From NCBI GenBank assembly GCA_035457425.1, contig DATIBR010000076.1, forward strand, positions 1 through 44,652: 44,652 nucleotides of DNA, given 5' to 3'. Both the position numbers and the translations under genes were made by a program. Source of the DNA: Terriglobales bacterium. GTDB lineage: Bacteria; Acidobacteriota; Terriglobia; Terriglobales; Acidobacteriaceae. The stretch's first letter is position 1. Each line of letters begins with the position of its first letter. Below, in pieces: positions 15,316 to 25,263 of this stretch. Under the pieces are notes generated by a model. That model was not told the DNA's origin, ran no database searches, and was given only the letters and a program-made list of their open reading frames with translations.

Positions 15316-17922
15316 ATGGCGCTCGCACCGGGGAGCAAGCTAGGGCCGTACGAGATCGTCGCGCCGCTGGGCGCGGGCGGCATGGGCGAGGTGTACCGCG
15401 CCAAGGACACGCGGCTCAACCGCGAAGTCGCGGTCAAGATCCTCTCCACGACCGGCGGTTTCAGCTCCGACCTGAAGCAGCGCTTCGAGCGCGAAGCGAA
15501 AGCCATCTCGGCGCTCAATCATCCGCACATCTGCACGCTGCACGACATCGGGAACCACGAAGGCACGGACTTCCTGGTGATGGAGCTGCTCGAAGGGCAG
15601 ACGCTGGCCGACCGGCTGGAGCGGGGGCCGCTGCCGCTGGAGCAGTCGCTCACCATCGGCGAGCAGATCGCCGACGCGCTGGAGCGCGCGCACCGCAAGG
15701 GCATCGTGCATCGCGACCTCAAGCCCGGCAACATCGTGCTGACGAAGAGCGGCGCGAAGCTGCTGGATTTCGGGCTGGCGAAGCCGGTGGCGCACCACAT
15801 GGCGGCGACGATGGAGGCCACGCGCAGCCAGCCGATCACCGCGGAAGGCGCCATCGTCGGGACTTACCAGTACATGGCGCCGGAGCAGATCGAGGGCAAG
15901 GAAGCGGACGCGCGCACCGACATCTTCGCGCTGGGCGCGGTGCTGTACGAGATGGCGACGGGCAAGAAGGCGTTCGAGGGGAAATCGCAGATCTCGGTGG
16001 CGAGCGCGATCCTGGAGAGGGATCCGCCGCCGATCTCGGCAGTGCAAGCGGTCTCGCCGCCGGAGCTGGACCGCGTGGTGGCGACGTGCCTGGCGAAGGA
16101 CCCGGAGCGGCGCTGGCAAAGCGCGCAAGACGTGAAGCTGGAACTCGGCTTCGTGCGCGCCGCGGGCAGCGCGCCGAGCAGCGTCCCCGGCGGGCGACGC
16201 ATGTGGCCGTGGGCGGCTGTGGGCGCCGCGCTACTGCTCTCGGTGGTGGCGGGGACATGGTGGCTGGCGCGGGGGCGCACGCCGGAGGCGGCAGGTGCGC
16301 TCTACCGCGCGTCGCTGCTGCCACCGCGCGACCACTCGTTCGTGGCTTACGATTTCTTGATCTCGCCCGACGGCAGCAAGCTGGCCTTCACCGCTACCAG
16401 CGCCGACGGGGTCACCACGTTATGGCTGAAGGACTTGAGTTCGGATTCGAACCAGGAGTTCGCGGGGACTGAGGGCGCGAGTTTTCCCTTCTGGTCGCCG
16501 GACAGCCGCTACATCGCGTTCTTCGCGGGCGGGCGGCTGCTCAAAGTGGACACGCGCACGGGCGCGACCCAGCCGCTGGCGTCGGCGATCGCGGCGCGCG
16601 GCGGCGCGTGGGGGCCGGACGGCACGATCCTGTACGTCGATATGTCGGCCACGGGTCTGGCGCGCGTCTCGGCGAACGGGGGCGCGGTCAGCGCGGCCAC
16701 CGTTCTTCCGGCCGGCGCGGGCGAGAGCCACCGCTGGCCGACGTTCCTGCCGGACGGGAAGCACTTCCTGTTCATGATCGACTGGTCGGCGCGCGACGGG
16801 CTGTACATGGCCTCGCTCGACGATCCCACGCCGGTGCTGGTGGCGCGCGGCATTTGGGGGAACACCGCATTCGCCGACGGCAAGGTCTTCTACGTGCGCG
16901 ACGGGACGCTGTACGCGCAGACCTTCGACCTGGCGAAGCACAGGCTGAGCGGGGAGCCCGAGCCGCTGGTGAACCAGGAACTGGAGCAGGACAGCGGCTT
17001 CAGCCGCTCGGGCTTCAGCATCGCGAACAACCGCACGCTGGTCTATCAGTCGAGGCGTTCTTACAGCTCGCGGCTGGTGTGGTTCGACCGCAGCGGCCAG
17101 GAGCTGGAGGCGGTGGGGCCGCCGGGCCCGTACCATCCCACCCTGTCGCCGGACGGGCGGCAGGTCGCACTCACGCGCGACAGCGGCAGTGACGGCCACA
17201 TGCGCGTGCATACGCTGGACCTGGCGCGCGGGACGGTGACGCTGATCGCGGGAGACAGCCAGCGCAACGAAGCGCCGGTCTGGTCCCCTGACGGCAAGCG
17301 CATCGCGTACGCGACCTACGGCGAAGGATCGCAGCTCATCGTGCGCGCGGCTGACGGCACGGGCAGCCCGAAGGTGATCATGGAAAGCCAGCGCATGATG
17401 ACGAACTCGTGGTCCCGGGACGGGCGATACCTGGTTTTCATGAACATGGTCCGTGGCTTCCCGGAGCTGTGGGCGTTCGACCTCGCGGAGAACAAGGCGA
17501 TCGACCTCCAGGTGCAGGGCGCCGAGGGGCAGATCTCGCCCAACGGCAGGTGGCTGGCGTACACCCTTGGAAGAGGAACCTCGCCGCAAACCTACATCCG
17601 CCCTTTCCCTGGCAACGGCGGCCGGCTCCAAGTCTCGCCCGGTGGCGGCACGCAATCGCGTTGGAGTCCTGACGGGAGCGAGCTTTTCTACGTGAACGAG
17701 GACAAGCGGCTGATGGCGGTCTCCGTGCGGGAGAAAGGCGGGACGCTGGAGCTCTCGACGCCGCGGCCGCTGTTCCGCACGCGCATGCGGGCATCGCGCT
17801 TCGCGCTGTTCCAGTACGACGTCTCGCCCGACGGCAAGCGCTTCCTCATCAACTCCATCCCGCGCGAAGACGCTGCGGCGCCGCTGACGCTCGTGACTGA
17901 CTGGACGCAGCTCGGCAAGTGA
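15316..17922 (+). CDS. receptor-like Ser/Thr protein kinase with TolB-type beta-propeller (kinase 2)
   Basis: An 868-residue paralogue with the same plan as kinase 1. Kinase domain: GAGGMG (19-24), VAVK with Lys41, HRDLKPGN (132-139), DFG (151-153), then APEQ in place of SPEQ. The activation segment differs from kinase 1 (MEATRSQPITAEGAIVG). A membrane helix lies at about 297-318. The propeller region has repeats such as ISPDGSKLAFTA, WSPDSRYIAFFA, LSPDGRQVALTR and WSPDGKRIAYAT. The kinase core is well kept while the propeller has diverged, so the paralogues probably sense different inputs. There is no Shine-Dalgarno before the ATG. Confidence 0.95.
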   Translation: MALAPGSKLGPYEIVAPLGAGGMGEVYRAKDTRLNREVAVKILSTTGGFSSDLKQRFEREAKAISALNHPHICTLHDIGNHEGTDFLVMELLEGQTLADRLERGPLPLEQSLTIGEQIADALERAHRKGIVHRDLKPGNIVLTKSGAKLLDFGLAKPVAHHMAATMEATRSQPITAEGAIVGTYQYMAPEQIEGKEADARTDIFALGAVLYEMATGKKAFEGKSQISVASAILERDPPPISAVQAVSPPELDRVVATCLAKDPERRWQSAQDVKLELGFVRAAGSAPSSVPGGRRMWPWAAVGAALLLSVVAGTWWLARGRTPEAAGALYRASLLPPRDHSFVAYDFLISPDGSKLAFTATSADGVTTLWLKDLSSDSNQEFAGTEGASFPFWSPDSRYIAFFAGGRLLKVDTRTGATQPLASAIAARGGAWGPDGTILYVDMSATGLARVSANGGAVSAATVLPAGAGESHRWPTFLPDGKHFLFMIDWSARDGLYMASLDDPTPVLVARGIWGNTAFADGKVFYVRDGTLYAQTFDLAKHRLSGEPEPLVNQELEQDSGFSRSGFSIANNRTLVYQSRRSYSSRLVWFDRSGQELEAVGPPGPYHPTLSPDGRQVALTRDSGSDGHMRVHTLDLARGTVTLIAGDSQRNEAPVWSPDGKRIAYATYGEGSQLIVRAADGTGSPKVIMESQRMMTNSWSRDGRYLVFMNMVRGFPELWAFDLAENKAIDLQVQGAEGQISPNGRWLAYTLGRGTSPQTYIRPFPGNGGRLQVSPGGGTQSRWSPDGSELFYVNEDKRLMAVSVREKGGTLELSTPRPLFRTRMRASRFALFQYDVSPDGKRFLINSIPREDAAAPLTLVTDWTQLGK

Positions 17923-17973
17923 GCGTGGGCCGCTGGAAGGCGGGAAAAAACCGGGCAGGCCGGCATTCCCGCG

Positions 17974-17979
17974 TATAAT
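17974..17979 (+). promoter_or_regulatory. -10 box (TATAAT) of kinase 3
   Basis: TATAAT in GCGTATAATCGCGCGACTCC, 21 bases before the ATG at 18001. The similarity to the kinase 1 box continues into the first codons (ATGGCCCTCAC), which suggests that promoter and gene were duplicated together. Confidence 0.65.
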
Positions 17980-18000
17980 CGCGCGACTCCCGGAAACCTG

Positions 18001-20589
18001 ATGGCCCTCACTCCCGGCAGCAAGCTCGGGCCCTACGAGATCGTCGGCGCCATCGGCGCCGGCGGCATGGGCGAGGTGTATCGCGCGCGCGACACGCGCC
18101 TGGAGCGCGACGTCGCGATCAAGGTCCTGCCGGCAGGTTTCGCGCAGGATACGGAGCGGCTGCGACGCTTCGAGCAGGAAGCGCGCGTGGTTGCCACGCT
18201 CAACCATCCCGACATCCTGGCGATCTTCGACATCGGCCAAGACGGCGCCACGCCGTATCTCGTCACGGAGCTGCTGGAAGGCGAGCCGCTGCGCGAGCGG
18301 ATGAAGGCAGGCGCGCTGCCGGCGCGACGCGCGCTGGAGTACGCCACCGGCATCGCGCACGGGCTGGCAGCGGCGCACGAGAAGGGCATCGTGCACCGGG
18401 ACCTGAAGCCGGAGAACGTGTTCCTGACGCGCGACGGCCGGGTGAAGGTGCTGGACTTCGGGTTGGCGAAGCTCACGCGCGGAGAGGCGGCGGCGGGCAC
18501 GAGCGACAGCCGCACCATCGACCATGCGACCTCGCCCGGCATGCTGCTGGGGACCGTGGAATATATGTCGCCGGAGCAGGTGCGCGGCCAGGCCGCCGAC
18601 CACCGCTCGGACATCTTCGCGCTCGGCTCGATGCTGTACGAGATGCTGGCAGGACGCCGCGCCTTCCACCGCGAGACGGGCGCGGAGACGATGACGGCGA
18701 TCCTGAAGGAGGACCCGGCGGAGTTCAGCGACGCGGCGCACCCGGTGCCGCCGGGGCTGGAGCGCATCGTGCGGCGCTGCCTGGAGAAGGCGCCGGAGCA
18801 GCGCTTCCAGTCGGCGCGCGACCTGGCGTTCGCGCTGGAAGCGGTCTCGGGACTCTCGCACGGCTCGAGCGCCTCGGGCATCGCGCCGGCCATGGCAGCG
18901 CCGAGGGCGCGCCACTGGCGCACGCCCGCGCTGGTCGCGGGGCTGCTGCTGCTGGCCGCAGCGGCCTACGTCGCCGGGCGGGGAAGCGCGCCGCGAGCGA
19001 GCGAGATCAGCTACAAGCAGGTGAGCTACCGCGCGCAGACCATCTTCCAGGCGCGTTTCTCGCCCGACGGCAAGACGATCGTTTTCAGCGCGGCCAGTGA
19101 GGGCACGAATCCGACGCTCTACACCATCCAGTCGGAGTATCCCGAGGCGCGATCGACGGGGCTGACCGGGGTGCAACTGCTTTCAATCTCTCCGCAAGGG
19201 GAGCTGGCGGTGCTGACGCATGCGCAGTTCCTGGGCCATCGGCTGTTCCGGGGAACACTGGCGCGCATGCCGCTGGGCAGCAGCGCGCCGCGCGAGATCC
19301 TGGAAGAGGTGCAGGAGGCGGACTGGACGCCCGACGGCAGCGAGCTTGCCATCATCCGCGAGGTGAATGGCCAGAGCCGTCTGGAATATCCGGTGGGGAA
19401 AGTCCTATATGAGACGGCGGGTTACGTGAGCGACCTCCGTTTCTCGCCGGACGGAAAGCACATCGGCTTCTTCGATCACCCGGCAAAGTATGACGACCGC
19501 GGCATCGTGGCGGTGGTGGACCTGGCGGGAAAGAAGACCGAGCTGGCGGGGGGATTCTGGGGCATGGAAGGGCTCGCGTGGTCCCGCGACGGCGACGAGA
19601 TATTCTTCTCGGCGAGCGCGGCGGGCGCGAATTACCTGCCACAAGGAGTGACGCTGGCCGGCAAGGGGCGGCTGGTGCTGCCTGCTGCCGGGAGTGTTGT
19701 GGTCTTTGACGTGGCGGCCGATGGACGCTGGCTGGTGGCGCGCGAGGATTCGGCCAACGGGGTAGCGGCCAAGGATCCGGCGTCCGGCAAGGAGCGCGAT
19801 CTCTCCTGGCTGGATCTCTCCGCGTTCCCGCGGATCTCGGAAGACGGCAAGGTGGTCGTCTTCACCGAGTACAGTTCGGCGACGGGCGCGAACTACGCGG
19901 TTTGCCTGCGCAAGACAGATGGCTCGCCGGCGGTGGTGCTGGGAGAGGGGTCCAGTGCGGGCGCGTCGCCGGATGGCAGGTGGGTGATGGCCCTGGTGCC
20001 GACGACGCCGCCGAAGCTGGTGCTCTATCCCACCGGCGCGGGCGAGGCGCGGGTGATGCCACGGGGCAGCCTGGAGAATTACGACTATTTCGGGGGCGGC
20101 TGGTTCCCCGACAGCCGGCGGCTGCTGGTCTGCGGGAACGAGCCCGGCCGCGCTAGCCGCTGCTACGCCCAGGAGGTGAGCGGAGGTGCGCTCCATCCCC
20201 TGACTCCAGAGGGCACGGGGAGCGGGTGGGTGTCGCCGGACGGAAGGTTGCTGCTCGGCCGTACCGGCGCCGGCGCCTTCCTGCTCTATCCGCTGGGAAG
20301 CGCAGGCGAGCCGAGGGCGCTGCCTCACCTGACGCGCGACGACCTGGTGATCCGCTGGAGCGGCGACGGGCGCTCGCTGCTGGTATATCGCGCTAACGTC
20401 CTGCCGGTGCGCGTGGAGAAGGTGGACGTGGCCAGCGGCCGTCGCACGCTGCTGCGGGAGCTTGCCCCGGCAGATCGCTCGGGTGTCACCGGCATCACGG
20501 GAGTCTCGTTCTCCAGCGACGAGCGGTGGTACGCCTACAGCTACTCGCGCGATGCCGCACAGCTGTTCAGCGTGGGGGGCGTGAAGTAG
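18001..20589 (+). CDS. receptor-like Ser/Thr protein kinase with TolB-type beta-propeller (kinase 3)
   Basis: An 862-residue paralogue, the most diverged of the four. Kinase domain: GAGGMG (19-24), VAIK with Lys41, HRDLKPEN (132-139, the common eukaryote-like form rather than PGN), DFG at 152-154, SPEQVRGQ. The activation segment has its own Thr/Ser set (GTSDSRTIDHATSPG). A membrane helix lies at about 309-328. The C-terminal propeller contains RFSPDGKTIVFS, RFSPDGKHIGFF and WSRDGDEIFFS repeats. The gene ends 9 bases before the convergent serine hydrolase gene, so transcripts of the two may overlap at their 3' ends. Confidence 0.95.
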   Translation: MALTPGSKLGPYEIVGAIGAGGMGEVYRARDTRLERDVAIKVLPAGFAQDTERLRRFEQEARVVATLNHPDILAIFDIGQDGATPYLVTELLEGEPLRERMKAGALPARRALEYATGIAHGLAAAHEKGIVHRDLKPENVFLTRDGRVKVLDFGLAKLTRGEAAAGTSDSRTIDHATSPGMLLGTVEYMSPEQVRGQAADHRSDIFALGSMLYEMLAGRRAFHRETGAETMTAILKEDPAEFSDAAHPVPPGLERIVRRCLEKAPEQRFQSARDLAFALEAVSGLSHGSSASGIAPAMAAPRARHWRTPALVAGLLLLAAAAYVAGRGSAPRASEISYKQVSYRAQTIFQARFSPDGKTIVFSAASEGTNPTLYTIQSEYPEARSTGLTGVQLLSISPQGELAVLTHAQFLGHRLFRGTLARMPLGSSAPREILEEVQEADWTPDGSELAIIREVNGQSRLEYPVGKVLYETAGYVSDLRFSPDGKHIGFFDHPAKYDDRGIVAVVDLAGKKTELAGGFWGMEGLAWSRDGDEIFFSASAAGANYLPQGVTLAGKGRLVLPAAGSVVVFDVAADGRWLVAREDSANGVAAKDPASGKERDLSWLDLSAFPRISEDGKVVVFTEYSSATGANYAVCLRKTDGSPAVVLGEGSSAGASPDGRWVMALVPTTPPKLVLYPTGAGEARVMPRGSLENYDYFGGGWFPDSRRLLVCGNEPGRASRCYAQEVSGGALHPLTPEGTGSGWVSPDGRLLLGRTGAGAFLLYPLGSAGEPRALPHLTRDDLVIRWSGDGRSLLVYRANVLPVRVEKVDVASGRRTLLRELAPADRSGVTGITGVSFSSDERWYAYSYSRDAAQLFSVGGVK

Positions 20590-20598
20590 CCGCGTCCC

Positions 20599-22551
20599 TC
20601 AGTAGCGCAAGCTCCAGTCCAGCATCCGCATGGTGAAGGTGAACCAGACGAAGGCGAGCGCGGCCAGCGCGATCGCGGTGTACCAGACGCGTGCCCACCA
20701 CCACAGCCCCGGGCGGAACCAGGCGCGCGCCATCGCCGCGAGCGGCACGAGCGTCAGGAGCACCGCCAGCCACTGCGCGAGCTGCAGCAGGTGCAGCCAC
20801 TTGTCGTTCTGCGAAGCGAGCATGCCGATGTCGTCGCCCGCCATCGAGAGCCAGACGATCCAGGTGAGCAGCACGGCGAGCTGGAGCGCGCAGACCAGGT
20901 AGACGGCGAGGCGGCCGCGGCCGGCGGCGGTTTCCGGCAGCGGGCGGCCGTAGTGGCGGCGCACCAGCGCGCCCACCGGCCACAGGATGAGCGTGAGCGC
21001 GAAGATGGTGATGGAGCCGACCAGCGCGCCCAGCACCACGTGGCTGGAGAGATACCAGGGTGCGCGCTCGAAGACGACGATGTTGGCGTTGGCGGACATG
21101 CGCATCGTGCCGTCGGGCATGCGGGTGAAGCCGAGCTTCTCCTGGCCGTTGACGTCCTGGAAGAGCATGGGTCCGACCTGCTTCCACTGGCGGGGCGTGC
21201 CGTTGGCGGACTTCAGGCCGTCGGCGACGATGGTTCCGTCCTTGCCGGGATGAAAGCGGAGCTGCTCGAGGTACGCGGCCATGCGCAGGATGCAGCCGTC
21301 GCAGCGGCGGCTGGTGGCGTACGAGCCGAGCACAGCCTTGTCGTCGCCGCTCGCCTTCAGGTCGGGCGGCCGGTACGGAAAATAGCGATCGAGGAAGGCG
21401 CGCCAGAGCGGGCCGCGCGGCGAGATCTCGCCCTTGCCGGCGCTGTTGTAGGAGACGAAGAAGCCGAGGCGCTGCGCGGGGATGAGGTGGAGGTCGCTGT
21501 GGAACCACAGCGTGTCGCCGCCGTGGCCGAGGATGCGCTGTCCGTTGCGGCTCTCCTCGTAGAAGCCGAGCGCCATGCCATTGAGCGCGGGGTTGGACCA
21601 GGTCCTGGCCTGGCGCTCGTGCATCTGCGCCAGGGTCGCGGGCTGGAGGAGTTGCGCGGAGCCCCAGCGGCCGCCCTCCAGGTGCGCGAGCATGAAGCGC
21701 GTGACGTCGTCGGCGGAGACGGCCATGCTGCCGGCCGGCGGCACGTTCACCCACTCGTATTCCTTGGCGTCGTCCGAGGCCTTGCGATAGCCGCTCGACA
21801 TCAGCGGCGCGAGCTCCTTCGGCAACGGCTGGCGGAAGGTGGAATGCTTCATGCTTAGCGGCCCGAGGATGTGCTGCTCGACGTAATCGTCGAAGGGCTG
21901 GCCGGAGGCGCGCTGCACGATGTAGCCGGCCAGCGCCGCGCCGTAGTTGGAGTAGGACGGCGTGGTGCCGGGCGCGAAGCGGCGGCGCGGCAGGTGCTGC
22001 TTCATGTAGTCGCCGAGCGGCTGCATGCGCTCGGGCTGGGCGACGAACAGGTCCTTGTCGGTCTCCTCGAAGCCGGGCGTGTGCGTGAGCAGGTGGCGGA
22101 GGGTGATGGGCTGCGGATGGGTCGCGGGGATCTTGAAGTCGAGGTAGTCGTTGACGTCGCGGTCGAGATCGAGCTTGCCGGCTTCGACCAGTTGCATGAC
22201 CGCGGTCCAGGTGAAGAGTTTCGAGACCGAGCCGGGGCGGAAGAGGGTATCGGTCGGAGAGACCGGCTTGCGCGTCTTCACGTCGGCGTAGCCGTAGCCC
22301 TTCTCGAAGATGACTTGGCCGTCCTTGACGACGGCGACGACGGCGCCGGCGATGTTCTCGCGCTCGAGCTGCATCGGCACCGCGGCGTCGAAGAAGCCGG
22401 CAAGGTCTTCGGCGGTGAGCGGATGCGCCGCGGCGGGCGGCTGCGGGGCGGGCGCGACGGCCTTTTGCGGCTTGGTCTCTTTCGGGACCTGCGCGAACGC
22501 GCCCAGAGAAAGGATGAGCAGGAAGAGTGCGCACAGCTTGCGGGGCTTCAT
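20599..22551 (-). CDS. class C beta-lactamase-like serine hydrolase with C-terminal membrane domain
   Basis: A 650-residue exported protein. Signal peptide about 1-21. Residues about 45-370 are a serine beta-lactamase/DD-peptidase-fold hydrolase with the full active-site set: SVSK (Ser108, Lys111), YSN (200-202) and a later GHGGDT in place of KTG. This fold covers D-aminopeptidases, esterases and penicillin-binding relatives, so the substrate cannot be read from sequence. The last 140 residues have four or five membrane helices (such as GALVGSITIFALTLILWPVG). The start MKPRKLC at 22551 was chosen for its signal peptide and for the TATAAT box 9 bases upstream. It is the only leftward gene inside the kinase array. 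Confidence 0.9.
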   Translation of the reverse strand: MKPRKLCALFLLILSLGAFAQVPKETKPQKAVAPAPQPPAAAHPLTAEDLAGFFDAAVPMQLERENIAGAVVAVVKDGQVIFEKGYGYADVKTRKPVSPTDTLFRPGSVSKLFTWTAVMQLVEAGKLDLDRDVNDYLDFKIPATHPQPITLRHLLTHTPGFEETDKDLFVAQPERMQPLGDYMKQHLPRRRFAPGTTPSYSNYGAALAGYIVQRASGQPFDDYVEQHILGPLSMKHSTFRQPLPKELAPLMSSGYRKASDDAKEYEWVNVPPAGSMAVSADDVTRFMLAHLEGGRWGSAQLLQPATLAQMHERQARTWSNPALNGMALGFYEESRNGQRILGHGGDTLWFHSDLHLIPAQRLGFFVSYNSAGKGEISPRGPLWRAFLDRYFPYRPPDLKASGDDKAVLGSYATSRRCDGCILRMAAYLEQLRFHPGKDGTIVADGLKSANGTPRQWKQVGPMLFQDVNGQEKLGFTRMPDGTMRMSANANIVVFERAPWYLSSHVVLGALVGSITIFALTLILWPVGALVRRHYGRPLPETAAGRGRLAVYLVCALQLAVLLTWIVWLSMAGDDIGMLASQNDKWLHLLQLAQWLAVLLTLVPLAAMARAWFRPGLWWWARVWYTAIALAALAFVWFTFTMRMLDWSLRY

Positions 22552-22560
22552 GGCGGGCGC

Positions 22561-22566
22561 ATTATA
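22561..22566 (-). promoter_or_regulatory. -10 box (TATAAT) of the serine hydrolase gene
   Basis: TATAATGCGCCCGCCATG: a perfect box 9 bases before the ATG, with no Shine-Dalgarno. It shares a 99-base divergent region with kinase 4. Confidence 0.6.
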
Positions 22567-22633
22567 CGAGCGGGGCGCAAGTGCCGCTGTGACGCCGGCC
22601 ACGACGCGCGGCCTCGCGCCCGGATTTACACGC

Positions 22634-22639
22634 TATAAT
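22634..22639 (+). promoter_or_regulatory. -10 box (TATAAT) of kinase 4
   Basis: TATAAT in CGCTATAATCGCCAACC ends 11 bases before the ATG at 22651, the same arrangement as kinase 2. The predicted leader is about 4 nt, so translation would be effectively leaderless. Confidence 0.65.
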
Positions 22640-22650
22640 CGCCAACCCTT

Positions 22651-25260
22651 ATGGCGTTGGCCTCCGGAAGCAGGCTCGGCCCCTACGAGATCGTCGCGGC
22701 CATCGGCGCGGGCGGGATGGGTGAGGTCTACCGCGCGCGCGATACGCGTCTGCAGCGCGAGGTCGCGATCAAGGTGCTGCCGGGCGAACTCTCCGCGAAT
22801 CCCGAGCTGCGCGCCCGGTTCGAACGCGAGGCGCGCGCCATCTCCGCGCTCAACCACCCGCACATCTGCGCGCTCTACGACGTCGGGCACCAGGACGGCA
22901 TCGACTACCTGGTGATGGAGCTGCTGGAGGGCGAATCGCTCGCCGAGCGGCTGCAGCGCGGCCGGATGCCGGTGCAGCAGATCCTGCTTTACGGGCAGCA
23001 GATCGCCGAGGCGCTGGAGAAAGCGCACCGCAGCGGGATCGTGCACCGCGACCTGAAACCCGGCAACGTGGTGCTGACGAAAGCGGGCGCGAAGCTGCTG
23101 GATTTCGGCCTGGCGAAGCCGTCGCAGTCGGCGGTGGCCGCCAGCACGGGCTTTTCCGGCGCCCTCACCAAGACCACGCCCATCTCGCCCATCACGCAGC
23201 AAGGCACGGTCGTCGGGACGTTCCAGTACATGTCGCCGGAGCAGATCGAGGGCGGCGAGCCGGACGCGCGCAGCGACATCTTCTCGCTCGGCGCGGTGCT
23301 CTACGAGATGGCCACCGGCAAGCGGGCGTTCGAGGGCAAGAGCACGCTGTCGGTGGCGAGCGCGATCCTGGAAAAAGAGCCCCCGCCGATCTCGACGGTC
23401 GAGCCGCTGACTCCGCCGGCGCTCGAGCAAGTAGTGCGCGGATGCCTGGCGAAGGATCCGGAAGACCGCATCCAGACGGCGCACGACGTGAAGCTGCAGC
23501 TCAAGTGGATCGCGGATGGGCGGACCTCGCAGGTGGCGGCGGCGCCGCTGTTGCGCTCGCGGCGCAACCGCGAGCGGCTGGCGTGGGGCGCGCTCACGCT
23601 GCTGCTGCTGGCCGCGCTCGCGCTCTCGTGGTTCCTGCGGCCGGCGCCGGCGGCAGCGCCGGTGAAGTTCGAGCTCGCGCCCTCGGCGGCCATCTTCGGC
23701 GCGACCATCTCGCCCAGCGGCCGGCAGGTCGCGTTCATCGGGGTCCAGAACAATTCCGCGATCGTCTTCGTGCGCGCGCTGGACAGCCTGGAAACCCGGG
23801 CGCTGCCCGGCACCGAGCACGCGAGCACCCTGTTCTGGTCGCCCGACGAGCAGCAGCTCGGGTTCATGAGCCAGGGCAAGATGCGCCGCATCGACCTGGC
23901 GAGCGGCGCGGTGCAGGTGCTCGGCGACAATGCCGGCGTCGGGGCGGCGTGGAGTCGGGAAGGCGTGATCGTCTTCGCTCCGCGCTACGGCGCGGGGCTC
24001 TCGCGCATGTCGGCGGCGGGTGGCGACGTGCGACCGCTCACCGAACTGGGAAAGGGCGAGACGGTGCACGCCTGGCCGAAGTTCCTGCCCGACGGCAAGC
24101 ACTTCGTTTTCCTGAACCGCAGCAGCCTGACGCAGGCGAACCACATCTGCGTCGGGGCCCTCGACAGCAAAGAGTTCAAGGTGCTGACCGAGGGCGAAGG
24201 GGTGGTCGGCTACGCGGATCCGGGCTACGTGATCTACGTGCGCGACGGCGCGCTGATGGGGATTGCAGTGAGCCCGCGCAGCTACCAGGCGACCGGCCAG
24301 CCGTTCCTCGTCACCGACAAGGTGGCGTTCAACGGGGACGACGGCTTCGTCTACGCATCCATCTCGCGCACCGGGACGCTGGTCTACCAGAGCGGCACCA
24401 CGACGCGGCAGCGCGAATTGGTGCTGGTGGACCGCGGCGGCAAGGTGGTGAGCACGCTCGCGCCCGCCGGACCCTACGAGGAACTCAGACTCTCGCATGA
24501 CGGGACGCAGGTGGCGGTCACGCGCATCGACCCTGCCGTGGGCTCGAACGATATTTGGGTGTGGAGCATTCCACGGCGCATCTTCTCGCGGGTGACGAGC
24601 TCACGCGCCAACGAGATGAGCCCGACGTGGTCGCTCGACGACCGCGAGCTCTTCTACAGCAGCGACCCGAAGGGGATGTACGACCTGTATCGCCACGCCG
24701 CGAACAACACCGAGGTGAGCCTGGCAGAGACGCTCCACGACAAGATCGCGAGCGACATCAGCCCCGACGGGAGATACCTGATCTACAGCGACGTAGATCA
24801 GGAGACCCACTCGGACATATGGGCGCTGCCGCTCGGGGGCGGCGGCCAGGCAACGGTGGTGGTGCGCACGCGCGCGCACGAGGGAGATGGCCGCATCTCG
24901 CCCGATGGCCGCTGGCTGGCCTTCATGGCGGCGGACACGCGCGGCTCCGAGATCTACGTGACCAGCTTCCCCTCCGGCGAGGGGCGCTGGCAGATCTCGG
25001 ACGCCGGGGGTGAAAAGCCGCGCTGGAGCCGTGACGGCCGCCAGCTGTTCTACGTCTCCGCCCAGGGGAAGGTGATGGCCGTGAACATCACGCCCGGCGC
25101 GCGCTTCGATGCGGGCGTGCCGCAGCCGCTGTTCGACGCGATCCATGGCGATTACTCCGTGCTGAAGAACGGACAGTTCATCTTCAGCAAGCCGACCAAC
25201 GAGGGCCGCACCGCGCCCATCACCGTCATCCTGAACTGGCCGTCCACCGTGAAGCGCTGA
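22651..25260 (+). CDS. receptor-like Ser/Thr protein kinase with TolB-type beta-propeller (kinase 4)
   Basis: An 869-residue paralogue. Kinase domain: GAGGMG (19-24), VAIK with Lys41, HRDLKPGN (132-139), DFGLAK, SPEQIEG. The activation segment TKTTPISPITQQGTVVG is identical to that of kinase 1, and the QLKWIA segment closing the domain is shared too. A membrane helix lies at about 311-329. The propeller (ISPSGRQVAFIG, WSPDEQQLGFMS, ISPDGRYLIYSD, ISPDGRWLAFMA) is well diverged from kinase 1. It is separated from kinases 1-3 by the serine hydrolase and ends 3 bases before the convergent LolA-like gene. Confidence 0.95.
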   Translation: MALASGSRLGPYEIVAAIGAGGMGEVYRARDTRLQREVAIKVLPGELSANPELRARFEREARAISALNHPHICALYDVGHQDGIDYLVMELLEGESLAERLQRGRMPVQQILLYGQQIAEALEKAHRSGIVHRDLKPGNVVLTKAGAKLLDFGLAKPSQSAVAASTGFSGALTKTTPISPITQQGTVVGTFQYMSPEQIEGGEPDARSDIFSLGAVLYEMATGKRAFEGKSTLSVASAILEKEPPPISTVEPLTPPALEQVVRGCLAKDPEDRIQTAHDVKLQLKWIADGRTSQVAAAPLLRSRRNRERLAWGALTLLLLAALALSWFLRPAPAAAPVKFELAPSAAIFGATISPSGRQVAFIGVQNNSAIVFVRALDSLETRALPGTEHASTLFWSPDEQQLGFMSQGKMRRIDLASGAVQVLGDNAGVGAAWSREGVIVFAPRYGAGLSRMSAAGGDVRPLTELGKGETVHAWPKFLPDGKHFVFLNRSSLTQANHICVGALDSKEFKVLTEGEGVVGYADPGYVIYVRDGALMGIAVSPRSYQATGQPFLVTDKVAFNGDDGFVYASISRTGTLVYQSGTTTRQRELVLVDRGGKVVSTLAPAGPYEELRLSHDGTQVAVTRIDPAVGSNDIWVWSIPRRIFSRVTSSRANEMSPTWSLDDRELFYSSDPKGMYDLYRHAANNTEVSLAETLHDKIASDISPDGRYLIYSDVDQETHSDIWALPLGGGGQATVVVRTRAHEGDGRISPDGRWLAFMAADTRGSEIYVTSFPSGEGRWQISDAGGEKPRWSRDGRQLFYVSAQGKVMAVNITPGARFDAGVPQPLFDAIHGDYSVLKNGQFIFSKPTNEGRTAPITVILNWPSTVKR

Positions 25261-25263
25261 GCC

